A stretch of DNA of 64,000 nt from Apostichopus parvimensis (GCA_000934455.1 KN887436.1:9601-73600), one strand, 5' to 3'. Positions 46,473 to 63,650 are shown, counted from the first letter of the stretch. A program made the numbers and translations. The notes: generated by a model not told the origin, from the sequence alone.

Positions 46473-47653
46473 ATGGAACGCCAAAAGGACAACAGGTGGC
46501 GCTACTACTATAAACAGGAGGTGCTTCTACCCTAAACAGGGGGTGCTACTACTCTTATTATGAGGTTCTACTACTCTTAACAGGAGGTGCTACTACTCTA
46601 AACAGGAGGTGCTACTACTCTAAACAGGAGGTGCTACTACTCCTAAGTGACGATGCTGCTGTAAAAAGGTGACGCTACTACTCTAAATAGGCGGTGCTAC
46701 TACAGGCGGCGATATTCGATCCCATATTCCGTGAACACAAGCAGATGGCGAAACTAGATGTACTTGTGATATCACCCTTACCTGGCAAAATTAGGCATAT
46801 GGGGAAATAAAGAGCCAGCTTCACTTTTTTGGATCGACACCCCGCCGTAAATCATTAATGGCTATAGTTTATATCTTCTTCCTTTTCTAAACTATACACG
46901 GAAAATAAAGGTATTTAACATCTTACGTCTGTCAGTTTTGCAGAGTTACGTATTCGCATGATAAGCGAACAATCACAAATAATTATAGGAATACCTAACA
47001 CAAATTATATGCATGTTATTCTGCTAGCCTGTCCCGGAATTGTCGGCAACTAGCTACAGCTTCCCGCTCCATATAAATTCATTAGTAAAGATTGTATACA
47101 GCAAGTAATCAGTAAAAGGATTTTTACATAGCATACAAGTACGTTAATGTTTTCTAACTTGGGCAGGTAAAATTTGGCATGAATAGTATTGCATCTAGTT
47201 TTACTTAATATTGTACTGGCAGACAGGTTGAAAGAGCCTTGTCTTTTGTTTCTCATGATATCATTTTGACTTCCGTCCAGAAAATTGTATCCATTAAACT
47301 TTTCTGAAATGTGTTTAGCGGCTGAAAATTAATCTTTCTTTGAAACATTGTATCTCTTTAATGCGGCCGAATAGCAGGTGTACGTATCCGCAAATGAATA
47401 ACCAGCAGATTTGTATGGCATTATCCTTCACTGCGGTTTGCTTAGGAAACGGGTCGTGGTTACAAAGTAGACCGACCCCTGTTTTGGATAGTAACACCTG
47501 TTTAGGGTAGTATCATCGCCTGTTTTGGGTAGTAGCACCTCCTGTTTAGGGTATTGGCACCTCCTGTTTAGAGTAGTAGCACCTCCTGTTTAGGGTAGTG
47601 GCACCACCTGTTTAGGGTAGCAACGCCACCTGTGGTCCTTTTTGGCGTTCCAT
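46473..47653. mobile_element. Inverted-repeat transposon with tandem-repeat arms, in copy C/D
   Basis: Ends ATGGAACGCCAAAAGGACAA and (inward from the right) ATGGAACGCCAAAAAGGACC. Each arm of about 180 bp consists of units of AACAGGAGGTGCTACTACTC or its complement. About 1.18 kb, with no transposase frame seen. Copy A holds the unoccupied site (TTGTCTATACAGGCGGC), proving insertion. The flanks CTACACC and CTATACA suggest a short imperfect target duplication. The left end also appears at 45,082-45,278 in copy B. Confidence 0.88.
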
Positions 47654-47895
47654 ACTATACAGGTGGCAAAAGCCACTACAGTGGAATGACGGCCTTCTGG
47701 TTTCGAACCTCTGGATATTCAATCAGTCGTCCATGTGCCTGCTAGTTGGTTAGGTTGAAACTAAATTTAAAAGAATATATGCCATTCTTCAACGGTGTAT
47801 ATTGTCAATGATCTTTTAGTATATCGTTACGAGACTGCGGTTACGTGTTAAACCTTTATATAAATTCCAATTAAAATATAACATAGAATACTTAC

Positions 47896-47914
47896 ATTGT
47901 CAGGATGAACCCCG
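47896..47914 (-). pseudogene. Remnant of duplicated transporter exon 1 end
   Basis: CGGGGTTCATCCTGACAAT followed by GTAAGT matches the last codons (VHPDN) and donor of transporter exon 1. The rest of the exon is absent from this copy. Confidence 0.7.
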
Positions 47915-48577
47915 AGAGAGGTGAGATAGGATACATAACGCCAACGAGGTCCCAATGTGCCCTTTCCCAGAAAAATTTAATATAGGTCCCATTGCAACAC
48001 GCGATTTAAACGAACCATTTTAACAGTTTTTATAGCGCTTTTAGTAAAGTCATATTTCGTATATTATCCAAGAGACTCTTTCTACTTTCATAGGTAGGCC
48101 TACTCAGTAAGCAATAGGGGGCATAAAAACTAGAACATTGCCATTTGTTGCCTGGGGTACGCTCTCTTGTCCCAAGGAGTATACTTAACTCACAATAGTT
48201 ATCTCGCTATAGTTATCACTCAATGAGTGAAAGGTGTTTGTGTACGTGAGTCTGTTGGGGTGGGGCAGAAAAGATACTACTGTCAGCTCTCCCTTCCTTA
48301 CCCCTTCCGTTCCTAGGCTCGTGATTGGCTTAAAAACAAGCCAGCAAAGATACACGTGAAAAAAAGTGATCATAATTTTGTTAAACCAATACATTTGTAT
48401 ACATGCAGGATAGTTTACGCGATGCGAGCTCGCAACGCAAGGGGTTCTTTCACACTTACATACACCCTAGCCCCTGAAAAGCGAAAACTTGCTTTCTCAT
48501 CCACTAACTGCAAGCCTGTAGATCGTAGAAAGTCGACTTCTATCATCATTTCGTAAACGTTTAGAAAGTTCCTTAGC

Positions 48578-53982
<5,405 letters not shown>

Positions 53983-54658
53983 CCACCAGTGTAAACACTG
54001 GAGGAATCATAAAGCTTCTCTCATTGTACAGTATGTTGCCATATTGGGCAAATTAGGAGACTGCATCTAGCATATTGGACTATGAAAGTTGAGATATAAA
54101 ATATTCCCAAACTTTTAGTTTGCAGTACGAAAAGTTTCAACTGTGGCCGGTCTTAATCCCATGAAGGATCCTATGTGGAACTCAGAATATGGTTTGCATG
54201 CACTGGATTTTCACAGCAAATTGAAGCCAACTACAAATGTTCCATTATGGGAGTGATTTTACAGCTATTTAGTGAAGTGACCATTTTACATCTGTCATGT
54301 GAATAGCATACTGTGCATTCGTCATTCAGTGATCATGCAGTCATCATGTGCCTATCACCCTCATGTCATGTGTTCACTGTGTGATCTTCTTGTGGATTTT
54401 TAGTTGCAAACTTTAACAATGCCAAGTTACCCCAGGAACAGTTTGGGAAGGATGATAGGGTAAGGAGGGGGGAGGGGTGGTGGGTTAGGGGTTTTGTGAG
54501 ACATGGGGAATAGACATTTTCCATTGTTTAGACAGATTTGTTGTTACTAAAGTTAGAATATAACACCCCATAGGAATTGAAGCACCAATTATTTGTTGTG
54601 TAAAAAGAATGATTCTTATGATCAGATCAATTTCCATTATCCATTCCGTGGAGACAAA

Positions 54659-54664
54659 AATAAA
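54659..54664 (+). promoter_or_regulatory. PSMA1: Candidate PSMA1 polyadenylation signal
   Basis: AATAAA about 680 nt after the PSMA1 stop. Another lies near 54,900, so the true 3' end is uncertain. Confidence 0.4.
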
Positions 54665-56640
54665 TGTTTTTGACAACATTCATATTTATTGTACTCTGTT
54701 TTTTATATCTGGGCCGGAGACAGAAAAAATCTATGCGATGGTGATGGTGTGTTTTGTTTTGTGTGTATGAAACACCGTAACTCAAAACTAATGGTAGGTT
54801 AACTTCATACTTGGTATGTGGGATCCGTCTTATTGAGTTCAAGAACCCTGTTGTTTGCTGTGAAGTTCAATGTTCATTTTGGGTCAAAGTTGTAAACACG
54901 ATAAATAAAAAAGTACATCTTTGTTGAACTCAAACATGGTATTCAGATCCAGCTTGGGAAGTACAGGAACCCTTTTGAAATTGTTACCCCTCAGTCCAGA
55001 TCACTTAACATGATGGTCGACCAGGGTTAACTATGATCAACTATGATGCAATAGCATTAAACAGAGGCAAATGATTCACCTTTTGTGTTGAGATGTGAAG
55101 TTTCGCTGAGGGTCAAACTGCATTTTGCCTTGGTTGTGGGCCAGAAGGCCTACATTGGACATCTGTGGACCAGGTTATCACTCGGGATGGATAAAAACAA
55201 ATACCAACATACAAACACACACAAAAATAGAACAAATAATGACGCATGGAAAATATTTATTTAAGCTGCGTGTGTATTTATCAAATTATGTGCATTATTC
55301 TCTTCTTAAAGTTCCTTATCAACCTCTTAATGTGTTTCGAATTCATCGATTATAAAATGCAAAAGACATCAAACAAACCAAGCAAATTATAAAGACAGAA
55401 AGCTCAAGAACGCTCTCAATCCATCCTACACGCGTAATGACTGTGCTTGCTGTTATCCTACGGCGATTCAAATTTCAATTGAATAGCGAGTTGAATCATG
55501 TGCTGAAACCAGTCTGTGCGATCCTAAAACTCTACAAATATAAATTTAAGTAAACACTACACATTTATGCAAATTACCTTTATTTAGTCATGTGAATAGA
55601 ATGTAAGCGTACAGGCCCATGTGACCGGGCTGGCGATGTTGGCTTAATGTAAGATCATTATCTGAGTAACATATAAAAAACAAATATTAGTATTTCATGT
55701 TTAACTTTCCACGAAACGAATTCCGTGCGTACCAGTGCGCTACTTTTGAGATAGTACCTGTGCAAATGTAATGGTTGTTTTTATATTAGCTATAGTTTTA
55801 GAACCAGTTTTGCTGAAACTGCATACATAACATAATAAGAACCCACCATAGTTATGTACAGCATACTATTAACGGAAAAGTATAAATTTTCCCGATATGG
55901 CTCGAGTCCTATTCGCAATACCAGGGAGGTAGCGCTATACTTCCTTGGAAATACTTTCCATTATTATAGGAGAAAGAAAATAAACATTAAAGTAGCTAAA
56001 ATATACTACTGCAGGTTACAATTGTAAAAAGTGCAGGACGGTCCGTCTGAGAATAGAAATATTTCACGTTCGCTAAATGAAACCAAAGACAAACGTTAAA
56101 AGCATATAGTTAGGCTAAACATAGAGTTGCTATACTAGACTAACAACTCCCTGGTTACCGGCCTATATGCACTGGTTTGCCTCGTAAAAGTGAAAGCCTA
56201 ACAGTATTGGCGTTAAGCATGCTAGGATGCCATATAATGGTCACTCGTGCTGAAATTTCAAGAATATAAAACATAAAAAACTCAGGTCAGAAGTAATTTT
56301 GAGACCTTTCAGTCACTTTTAGTGCGCAGTAATATCAAATGGGGCTAAGTGACACCGAAGATAAAACATGCATTTATTGCCACAATGTTGCGTGTTTACC
56401 TCATTTATAACTTAAATATGCCCCAGAATGCACCATTTTCCAAGTCGAAAATGTTGATGTTTTTATTCTGGGGTGGATCCAAAGACCCCCTCCCCTCCTC
56501 CTTTATGCATAGGAACACGCATAAGTGACCCGGCTTAATACCCCTCTTTCTTGCAAATCCTTGATCAACTCCTGTCTTCTATGGCATATAGTTAAAGACT
56601 CAAATCACAAGAGCAGGTCAATAGTTTAGAATTTACTGCA

Positions 56641-56875
56641 ACACATACCCACGGATTTCCCTTATTGATATAACGTGTTGCACTGCAAAACATGAGAATT
56701 GACTTCAACATGCACATACCGACGGCTTTCCCCGTGTTGCATTGCAAACATGAGAATTGACTTCAACATTCACATACCGACGGTTTTCCCCTATTCATGT
56801 AATGTGTTGCACTGCAAACATGAGAATTGACTTCAACGTGCACATACCGACGGTTTCCCCCTATTCATACGAGGT
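56641..56875. repeat. 70-bp tandem repeat, about 3.3 copies
   Basis: Units share ATGAGAATTGACTTCAAC, CACATACCGACGG and GTGTTGCACTGCAAA. Starts of GAGAATTGA at 56,694, 56,752 and 56,822 give spacings of 58 and 70, so one unit has lost 12 bp. Open frames here are by-products. Confidence 0.88.
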
Positions 56876-57639
56876 TCTTTGGGTCCTCTGTCTTATTACG
56901 AGTGAAAAACGCAAACTGCAATTTCGAAGTGTACACAAACGAACAAAAATATATAAAATACCAGCATGTTATTTCAGAACTTATACAAATGCATTTTATG
57001 CACAAATTGTATGCATGGTGATATGCAAAGTATACACATCATACCCGTTACTTTCCATTATATACACAATTAACAATTAATTTTCAAAACATCTAGACTG
57101 ATCTAACATTGAGCCTGGTACATTTATCCTTTCTTTTGTTAGTCCGAAGAACAGTATCAAGATGTTATGTGGGTAGATATAGAAGCACGTCTGTTAACTT
57201 CACCCCACCCCTCTCTTCCCTTTCTCGTATTACCCGTCCAACTTTCCCGCCCCCCCCCCCCAAAGCAACGTTTGTTAAGAATCATTGACCCGCAGGTCTG
57301 TCATCAATACATCTCCCAATCATCGATTTATACATTCATATTCAAAATAAGGAAGCGGAGAGGGACGGACGTCGAGGGAGGTACAGGGTAACTGCCACGG
57401 GCCCTCGCAGTACCACCCCCCCCCCCCCGCCTTTCTCTGCTTGGAAGACTGTGATAAATTGACGCTTTCTGTGTTCGGCATGATTGTTTCAACCCCTTAT
57501 AGGTACTTTGAAATGATGTGTACATTTGGCGTTTGTTCTTTACCGTATATACCGTAAAACCGTATAATAAGATCATTTTTCGGTGTCATGATAATGACAT
57601 CGCGATTATACCGTCGTGTGGTGTAGTAGCTGTCCGGTA

Positions 57640-57821
57640 TTACTTTGTTGCCACTGGCCTTCTATGTTCATCCTGGAGGGTGCCGATACGATTCATATAC
57701 TCATAATCGTCACTAAACTGACGCACAAAGAAACCGTGGACGAAAATTCCCAAACCGACAAAGAATACAATACCACCGATAAATGCAGCCCAGATGGCCG
57801 CTTTTTCCTCTCTCTTGAGTC
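57640..57821 (-). CDS. Small membrane protein exon 2 (membrane helix and tail)
   Basis: GLKREEKAAIWAAFIGGIVF, FVGLGIFVHGFFVRQFSDDY, EYMNRIGTLQDEHRRPVATK, stop TAA. TTTCAG acceptor. Basic residues before and Arg after the helix bracket a stretch of about 23 hydrophobic residues. Confidence 0.8.
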
Positions 57822-59099
57822 CTGAAAGGACAAAGTACAAATCAAGGAAAAGGTTAGGAAATATAAATAACGTCATTATATAACATATCATCAGTTATGG
57901 ACTTATGGTATTGAACAACGTTTCACTGAAAGTCATTGTTAAAAAAAAAAAATCAGAAGAGACTGCGCATGCGTAGTACTGATTGATATGCCCTGGAGTA
58001 CGTGCGAATAACACTTCAGTGCAATATGAATGTTTAAATTGGAAATAAAATAGGGCTACAAGTATGAAGTTTATAAATGACCAAAACCCTGTTTATGATA
58101 TATGAGACAAATCCTTACAGAAAATTGAAACCTAGCAACCATATTTTGTTTATGAAACAAATCTCTGAACAAGGACTTTTCTGTTTGGGAGATATTTAAT
58201 GTCATAAAGAGGCAAAATTGGAAGCGGAAACCTCACAATTCCATTTTAAAATATGCAAGGTGAATATAGCCTAAATAGTGTTGATAATAAACCAATGCAG
58301 TATTAGGTCATTTTAAGAAGTTCAATATCTTAGACTTAGTACTTACAAACCCATCTCTAAGAATGACAGGATGGAAGTAATAACAGCAATAATATTATTG
58401 AGGATTTATAAGGCCCAAACATATCCACCGATAACGGTGCTCAAAGCACATCACAATATTATTACCCTGGTCAACGATAACCTGTGAAACATAGAGACAA
58501 TCCCTCCACATGGCAGCAGCTAAACAGCGCCCAACTGACAGTTTTATCTCACAGGTCCCATTTATACACCTGGCTGAAGAGAGGCAATGGAGATAAAGTG
58601 CCTTGCCCAAGAACACAACCTAATGAACCTGCAAACCTTAGATCACAAGTCCACTGCCTTAACCACATGACCACAACGCTCTTAAAAACTACTTTGTGAG
58701 ATTTTAAGTAAAACTAAACAATCCCCCAAAAATCTAGCATATTCAGGAGCACTATAATGATGATGTTTAAGGGAGACTTTCCTATCAAATATGCTACCTT
58801 GAATAATGATAGACTCTTGTTCCAGTTATGAAGGAAGATTGCCTTCATTATGATATTAAATTTTTATTATATCGTTTAACTGCACTATTTAATATCGCGA
58901 CACTGTCAAAGTATACGTCTTTAAGCAAGAATTAATTAAGATCTAAAACCTGAATAATTCAATTCAATAATTCCATCTGATGTACCAAATTAGAAACCAG
59001 CGCACATATCGTCATTGAATCTCATACCTTCATCTATCGGATATTAGAATGCCCCCACCCCTTCCCCGCACTCACTTCTGGAATTATGTGCATGTCACT

Positions 59100-59135
<36 letters not shown>

Positions 59136-59278
59136 ATTCACGGAAACAACAAACCCTCACCTTGATGAACTTTAATGTCAGGACTCGTTGAGTTTGTTTC
59201 CATAGATGACGCTACCGTAATTACAATGCAAAGGACACATATGTAGCAATAAATAGTTGAAAGACGAATGGACTTCAT
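57640..59278 (-). CDS. Small single-pass membrane protein, 99 residues, two coding exons
   Basis: Exons 59278-59161 and 57821-57640 join in phase 1 to give 99 residues. The N-terminus MKSIRLSTIYCYICVLCIVI then TVASSMETNS looks like a signal peptide, with cleavage likely after the Ala-Ser-Ser region. A short Ser/Thr-rich ectodomain with an NST sequon follows, then KREEKAAIWAAFIGGIVFFV and GLGIFVHGFFVRQF, a membrane helix with GxxxG-like small residues. The cytosolic tail SDDYEYMNRIGTLQDEHRRP ends VATK. Topology type I is inferred. I do not recognise the family. Splice sites (TTTCAG, GTGAGG) and the signal-helix-tail order support a real gene. A TTTTACACAG acceptor at 59,301-59,310 implies at least one upstream non-coding exon, perhaps near 61,213-61,260. 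Confidence 0.78.
58385..58682 (-). mobile_element. tRNA-derived SINE, about 300 bp, in intron of the small membrane gene
   Basis: Read on the minus strand it begins GAGCGTTGTGGTCATGTGGT (A-box-like TGGTCATGTGG) and carries a degenerate B box (GGTTCATTAGG). A conserved body contains TTGGGCAAGGCACTTTATCT and GGTGTATAAATGGGACCTG, and it ends near TATAAATCCTCAATAATATT. This layout of tRNA head, body and short AT-rich tail is that of SINEs common in marine animals. The partner LINE is not identifiable. Confidence 0.75.
59101..59130. repeat. (CA)n microsatellite
   Basis: About 15 CA units next to the exon 1 donor of the small membrane gene. Confidence 0.95.
59161..59278 (-). CDS. Small membrane protein exon 1 (signal peptide and ectodomain)
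   Basis: MKSIRLSTIYCYICVLCIVI, then TVASSMETNSTSPDIKVHQ. 118 coding nt ending in phase 1 at GTGAGG. The ATG is the only one in frame after the acceptor at 59,301. Confidence 0.75.
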
Positions 59279-59987
59279 TTTGAGTGATGTGACCGCAGTT
59301 CTGTGTAAAACATAGAGAGAATAGGTGGAAGATTAGGCCAGTGATACATTTATATGAATATTTTAATTATTATTTATATAACTTTGCTAGAGAAGTATAT
59401 CAAGAAAAGGGTTAGGGATGATTCTGTAGGTGGCAACATATGCAAATTAACCTCAAACGAATAACCAACATTTGCAAATTAATCTCAAACGAATAACCAA
59501 AAGATTGATTATATGATTGAAGATATCTTCTCTATATTGAAATTTCAAACTGCACAATAATTGTTTCAACATTAGAATATAACTGTCAAATATTTGCCGT
59601 TTCTCCTACCCGCTCAAACCTGTCATTAGCCGTGGTGAAAATATTTCATTTAACGCTATAGGCTGGAACAGCCTAACAAGTATACATATGGCTGGAATGA
59701 TTGAAAACGCCGCGATTTATTTCTGAAGGCAGAATAACGGAAGTGAGTGTAATGATATGGGGGACTCAATATGTACAATGCACATGTCAACACCAAAAGG
59801 GTGTCGTTAACTCGTTATGCACAGAATACCAGTAAAACGTCCTAATTGGTATATGGAACGAAAGAAAGGCAGTCTAACAATTGATAATTCTACCTACTGC
59901 AATGACAAACAGGCAATGTAGGTATAGACACATTCTCCATGCAAAAGCCTATAACCGTCGACGATAGCGTTTTACATCAGTCTCGCC

Positions 59988-60335
59988 CAAGGGCGTAGGA
60001 ACCGGTGGGGCTGGGGGGGCGCCAGCCCCCCCAGTGAAAAATATGGTGGGGCGGAAGTATCATTCCGCCCCCCCGCTCCGCAAGTCAGAAAACCCCTTTT
60101 TCATTTCCAAATGAGAAAAAAATCTCATTTGGAGCACCAAATTGCATCTAAGGCCAGGTGAAAATGCAAAATTATTTACAAAATGGAGTGGGTGTTGAAG
60201 TGTGCTATATTGCACCAAATTGCATCTGAGGCCAGCTGGAAATGCAAAAAAAATCCAAAAAAAGACCCCTCCCCCAGGCCGGCCATCAGTCTTCAGCCCC
60301 CCCCCCCCACTCAAAAGTACTTTCCTACGCCACTG
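59988..60335. mobile_element. hAT-type MITE with perfect 8-bp target duplication
   Basis: Termini CAAGGGCGTAGGAACC and (inward from the right) CAGTGGCGTAGGAAAG. Identical flanks GTCTCGCC at 59,980-59,987 and 60,336-60,343. 348 bp with poly-G/poly-C subterminal tracts. Same family as the truncated copy at 23,155-23,480. Confidence 0.93.
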
Positions 60336-61479
60336 GTCTCGCCGACACTAGAATAATATGTGCGCGAAAAAAACAAACAGTTCAGACTTTTGAAGGTTGT
60401 CGAGGTTTACTCACTACATTTGCTGGCCATTCTTACCAATTTGTTCTCGTATGCTCAAATCTTTACAATTAATAATAGCCTACATCACAGAAGCAGGCCT
60501 CTGTCGGGCCCCTCTCCCCCCCCCCCCCCCCCCGGCATTATCCACAATCAACATCTATAGGCTATTAATTAAGCCTATAGAGTTGTGTTGCTATTCGTAC
60601 CACAGCTAGCTGGCGATCGATACCAACTTCATATTACGGGGATTAGATCTATGCAAAAGGAACGTGAAGTGTATTCACAAATTCAGGCCCCGCTTCTTAT
60701 TCCATTGTTATATGGACCTCATGGTCCTTTGTCCCGTCTTGACAACCAACCCCGCCAGTAAGAGCAAGTTACGTGCTTATATTGACTTCTGTACGTAACT
60801 ATGGAATTTCTGATGAATACCCCAAAAACAGTATCAGTTATAACGAATATATAGGCTACCATAAAAGACCCAAATAACATCTAAATAATTAATATATAAT
60901 TATAGGATTAAGAAATGGCTAGTTAATATTGATTTACCTGTGCGACATTTACGTCGAAATATCAGTTAAACATAGTAATTGTAAATCTTTATTCTAAAAA
61001 TGGCTTTCTCATATCAACGATGGCATAACAGTCGAATATGTAATGTATGTATTAATATACATAGGCCTAAGTGTTTTTTCTGATAGATCTATTTGAAAAC
61101 AACAACAGACGTTTGTCCGCTATAACGATAAATGTCGGAATTATCCTTCAAATGTGAAACTATTAGCGATAGTTTAATCAGTTAAAATAAGGGGAAACGA
61201 TTAATACTAACCTTAGAAAACGTCTTTCAACATTCCTTCCGCTATCGCGTCTTTTTAAATGGTTTCACCCTGAAAAATACCCAATAGTACAATATGAATG
61301 CTGCAATAACTTGAATCATCCTAGTACCTAAATTGACGCAATTCGTCCACAATATAGCATACACTATATTCAAAGCTCCCTCAGTATTTTTGCACGCAAG
61401 CTTATACTACCCAAATAGCGCATCTCTGTTACACACAGGTTCATCATATCGTTACCGTTTGTAACATCGATTGATGACG

Positions 61480-61509
61480 TCATCGAGTGTGTGTGTGTGT
61501 GTGTGTGTG
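61480..61509. repeat. (GT)n microsatellite
   Basis: Uninterrupted GT run in the 5' flank of the small membrane gene. Confidence 0.9.
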
Positions 61510-63320
61510 ATGTATTGTGTAATGAATGGTCGTTGTTCGCTGCTTGCATGATTGAACAAGATATAAAGAGTGGTGAATAGAAGGGTTTGCCGGGTTCTTC
61601 AGATACTTTATTCCTACTTGAAAATAAGCCAAGTGGATCGTTTGGCTCGGAAACCTGATAGAAAGAACGTACTGTACTGGTGGTACTTGCTAGAATTATT
61701 GCTTAAAAGTTTCAAAAGTACTCCCCCTTGTATGTATAGATTCTGACGTATTTTCATTATTTTTCTTAGTCACAGAGAAGTATTTAATCAGGGAAATTAG
61801 ATGTCTCACATACTGACGATAGTTAAAGAGTTATTTCATCATGGGAATGTAGTAACAAAGAACCCAACTAGAACTGCATTTGTTTTCAATTAGGCAGTAT
61901 TGTAGTGCGCGTGGAGTGCTTGCAGTATTAGGAAGAATTTTTGGATTTTCACGGTGTTATTTTTTGGGCAGACAACACACCAGGGAGAATAGTCATGTAG
62001 GTACCTACGAAGTGAGGGCGCCTGTGAGCACCGTGACAGGCTCAGAATAAGTTGGTTACGTAGCTAGCCTCTGCAACTGCACATAGACTACGTGAAACTT
62101 GAAGTTTCAACGTCCAGTCATGTAGGTATCTAAACATTCTGTATTTTGAATCTCATGTTTAAGAAATTTACACAGAAAATGGGTAAACTAGAAACATTTT
62201 ATTTATTTTATTCAGTAAAATCTCTTTGTAGGGGAAAATAAGACTTAAGGTTACATTATACGCTCTGCATTATTCACTGTTCTACACAGGTAATTGAAGA
62301 TATAAAAGCACCTATAGATCATTCCAAATTTAGGTGTAAACTAATTGTTGGTTTTTGTTATCATTATTTGTTTTACATGCATAAAGGGACCTACTGGTGG
62401 GAGGGGAAGGGAGTGGGGGGGGGGAGGGGGAAATGAGCTGAGTGGTTGGGTCGTGTGGGGGACTGGGGGACCGCGGTATGATAAAAAATGGCCCTGGTAT
62501 ATACTTTTTCTTAGTTAAAACATTTGGGCAGTGATATTGGTTTTCATTGGGGCATTATTCCATCTCGCCGTTCCGATGAGATGTGCTTGGTTCAATTGCA
62601 GCTAACGTAGCATCGGCACGGGTGCTACTTGCTTCAAACATTTTAGTGTCTATACAAGAAGCCGTTAACATGACCCTAAACCACCGAGTGATACTCTCGG
62701 TAGAAACTGGCCCATATGGCTTCTTATAACTTATAAATTATTTCGATTGCTTCCTTAAATTCTTTGTTTTCTCAATGTAAACATCTGAAGGTGAAAGTAA
62801 ACATAATATGTCACCATTGTATTTTCTAAACACAATATCCATCGCGACATTTCCTGGTCGGTTTTGCTTGACCTTGTTAATAACATGAAATTGCAATCGA
62901 ATCATATGTTTCTTCTACATAAGACAGATCTAAAGAGCTTAAAGTCTGAACTCGTTGCAGTGAGCCAAAATCAACGCTACAAGAATAACTACCGTGTAAG
63001 TTAAAGGCTGCAGTGATATTGATGACCATTTGGTCCCAGTGTTCTGATATAAACGAATAGGCTACTAAAGAAACATATCTGGGTTGCGGGGTTCGTAATT
63101 CGAACCCCCCCCCTCGCCCCTTAAAAACTATTTGACCAGACCTTCTTTTCCAACCTCTTTTGGTGATATTAGAAACGGTGATAACATACTTCGTGCCGTA
63201 ATAACAGCAATCTACCTAATACCAGAATCATAAAGTTCTTCTTAAGAAAATGATGACCTCATTTACAGTGGAATGAAACGGATCGATGTATCGTTTGCTA
63301 CATCTTGCTAGATATATCGA
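61510..63320. other. No firm gene; possible 3' UTR of the exon at 63,321
   Basis: AT-rich sequence with a G-rich stretch (62,400-62,470). A minus-strand AATAAA at 62,198-62,203 could end the transcript of the 63,321 exon. No exon recognised. Confidence 0.4.
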
Positions 63321-63512
63321 TTATGCTTTATGGTGTTTGGTCTCCAAGTTGAAAGTATAATGTTCGCTGCTTTCGCCGAAACTCCCCGGATCGGATAATG
63401 ATTTCCGGAAATGAACCAAGCAATCATTCTTAATTTTTGGCTTCGCGGGTGTTTTTGACCCGTGCTGAGAAGGCTTAAACAGATCCTCCGATAACGGGTG
63501 GAAAACTGGTGG
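63321..63512 (-). CDS. Probable terminal exon of an unrecognised gene
   Basis: Behind a good acceptor (TTTTATTACAG) lies an open frame of 63 codons to TAA: PPVFHPLSEDLFKPSQHGSK, TPAKPKIKNDCLVHFRKSLS, DPGSFGESSEHYTFNLETKH and HKA. It is hydrophilic, with Ser/Pro/Lys-rich segments and a KTPAKPKIK basic patch. Its composition looks coding and unlike the AT-rich flanks. Upstream exons would lie beyond the hAT element and the right edge. I recognise no domain, and the frame is only inferred. Confidence 0.4.
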   Translation of the reverse strand, partial: PPVFHPLSEDLFKPSQHGSKTPAKPKIKNDCLVHFRKSLSDPGSFGESSEHYTFNLETKHHKA

Positions 63513-63650
63513 CTGTAATAAAAGTCCCATTAGGTTCACAAACCAGACAATTTGTCTCTCTCTTCTTTCTGCAAATACCTTCCTACTGAGCTGAAAGGTG
63601 GAAAAGCATAAAATTTAAGGTAATTCCACTGAAATAATCAATGGCAAAAG

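Larger units (their letters stand above)
45329..47914. repeat. Direct duplication, copy C/D (second copy of transporter 5' region)
   Basis: Collinear with copy A (40,040-42,184) once the element at 46,473-47,653 is removed. Homology ends at about 47,914, inside the equivalent of transporter exon 1: the donor and the last 19 exon bases (coding VHPDN) survive and the upstream part with the ATG does not. It is therefore a non-functional 5' gene fragment. Confidence 0.9.
53983..57639. other. PSMA1 3' UTR and gene-free stretch
   Basis: After the 3' UTR I find no exon. A 70-bp tandem repeat (56,641-56,875) and poly-C tracts are the only structure noticed. Confidence 0.55.
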
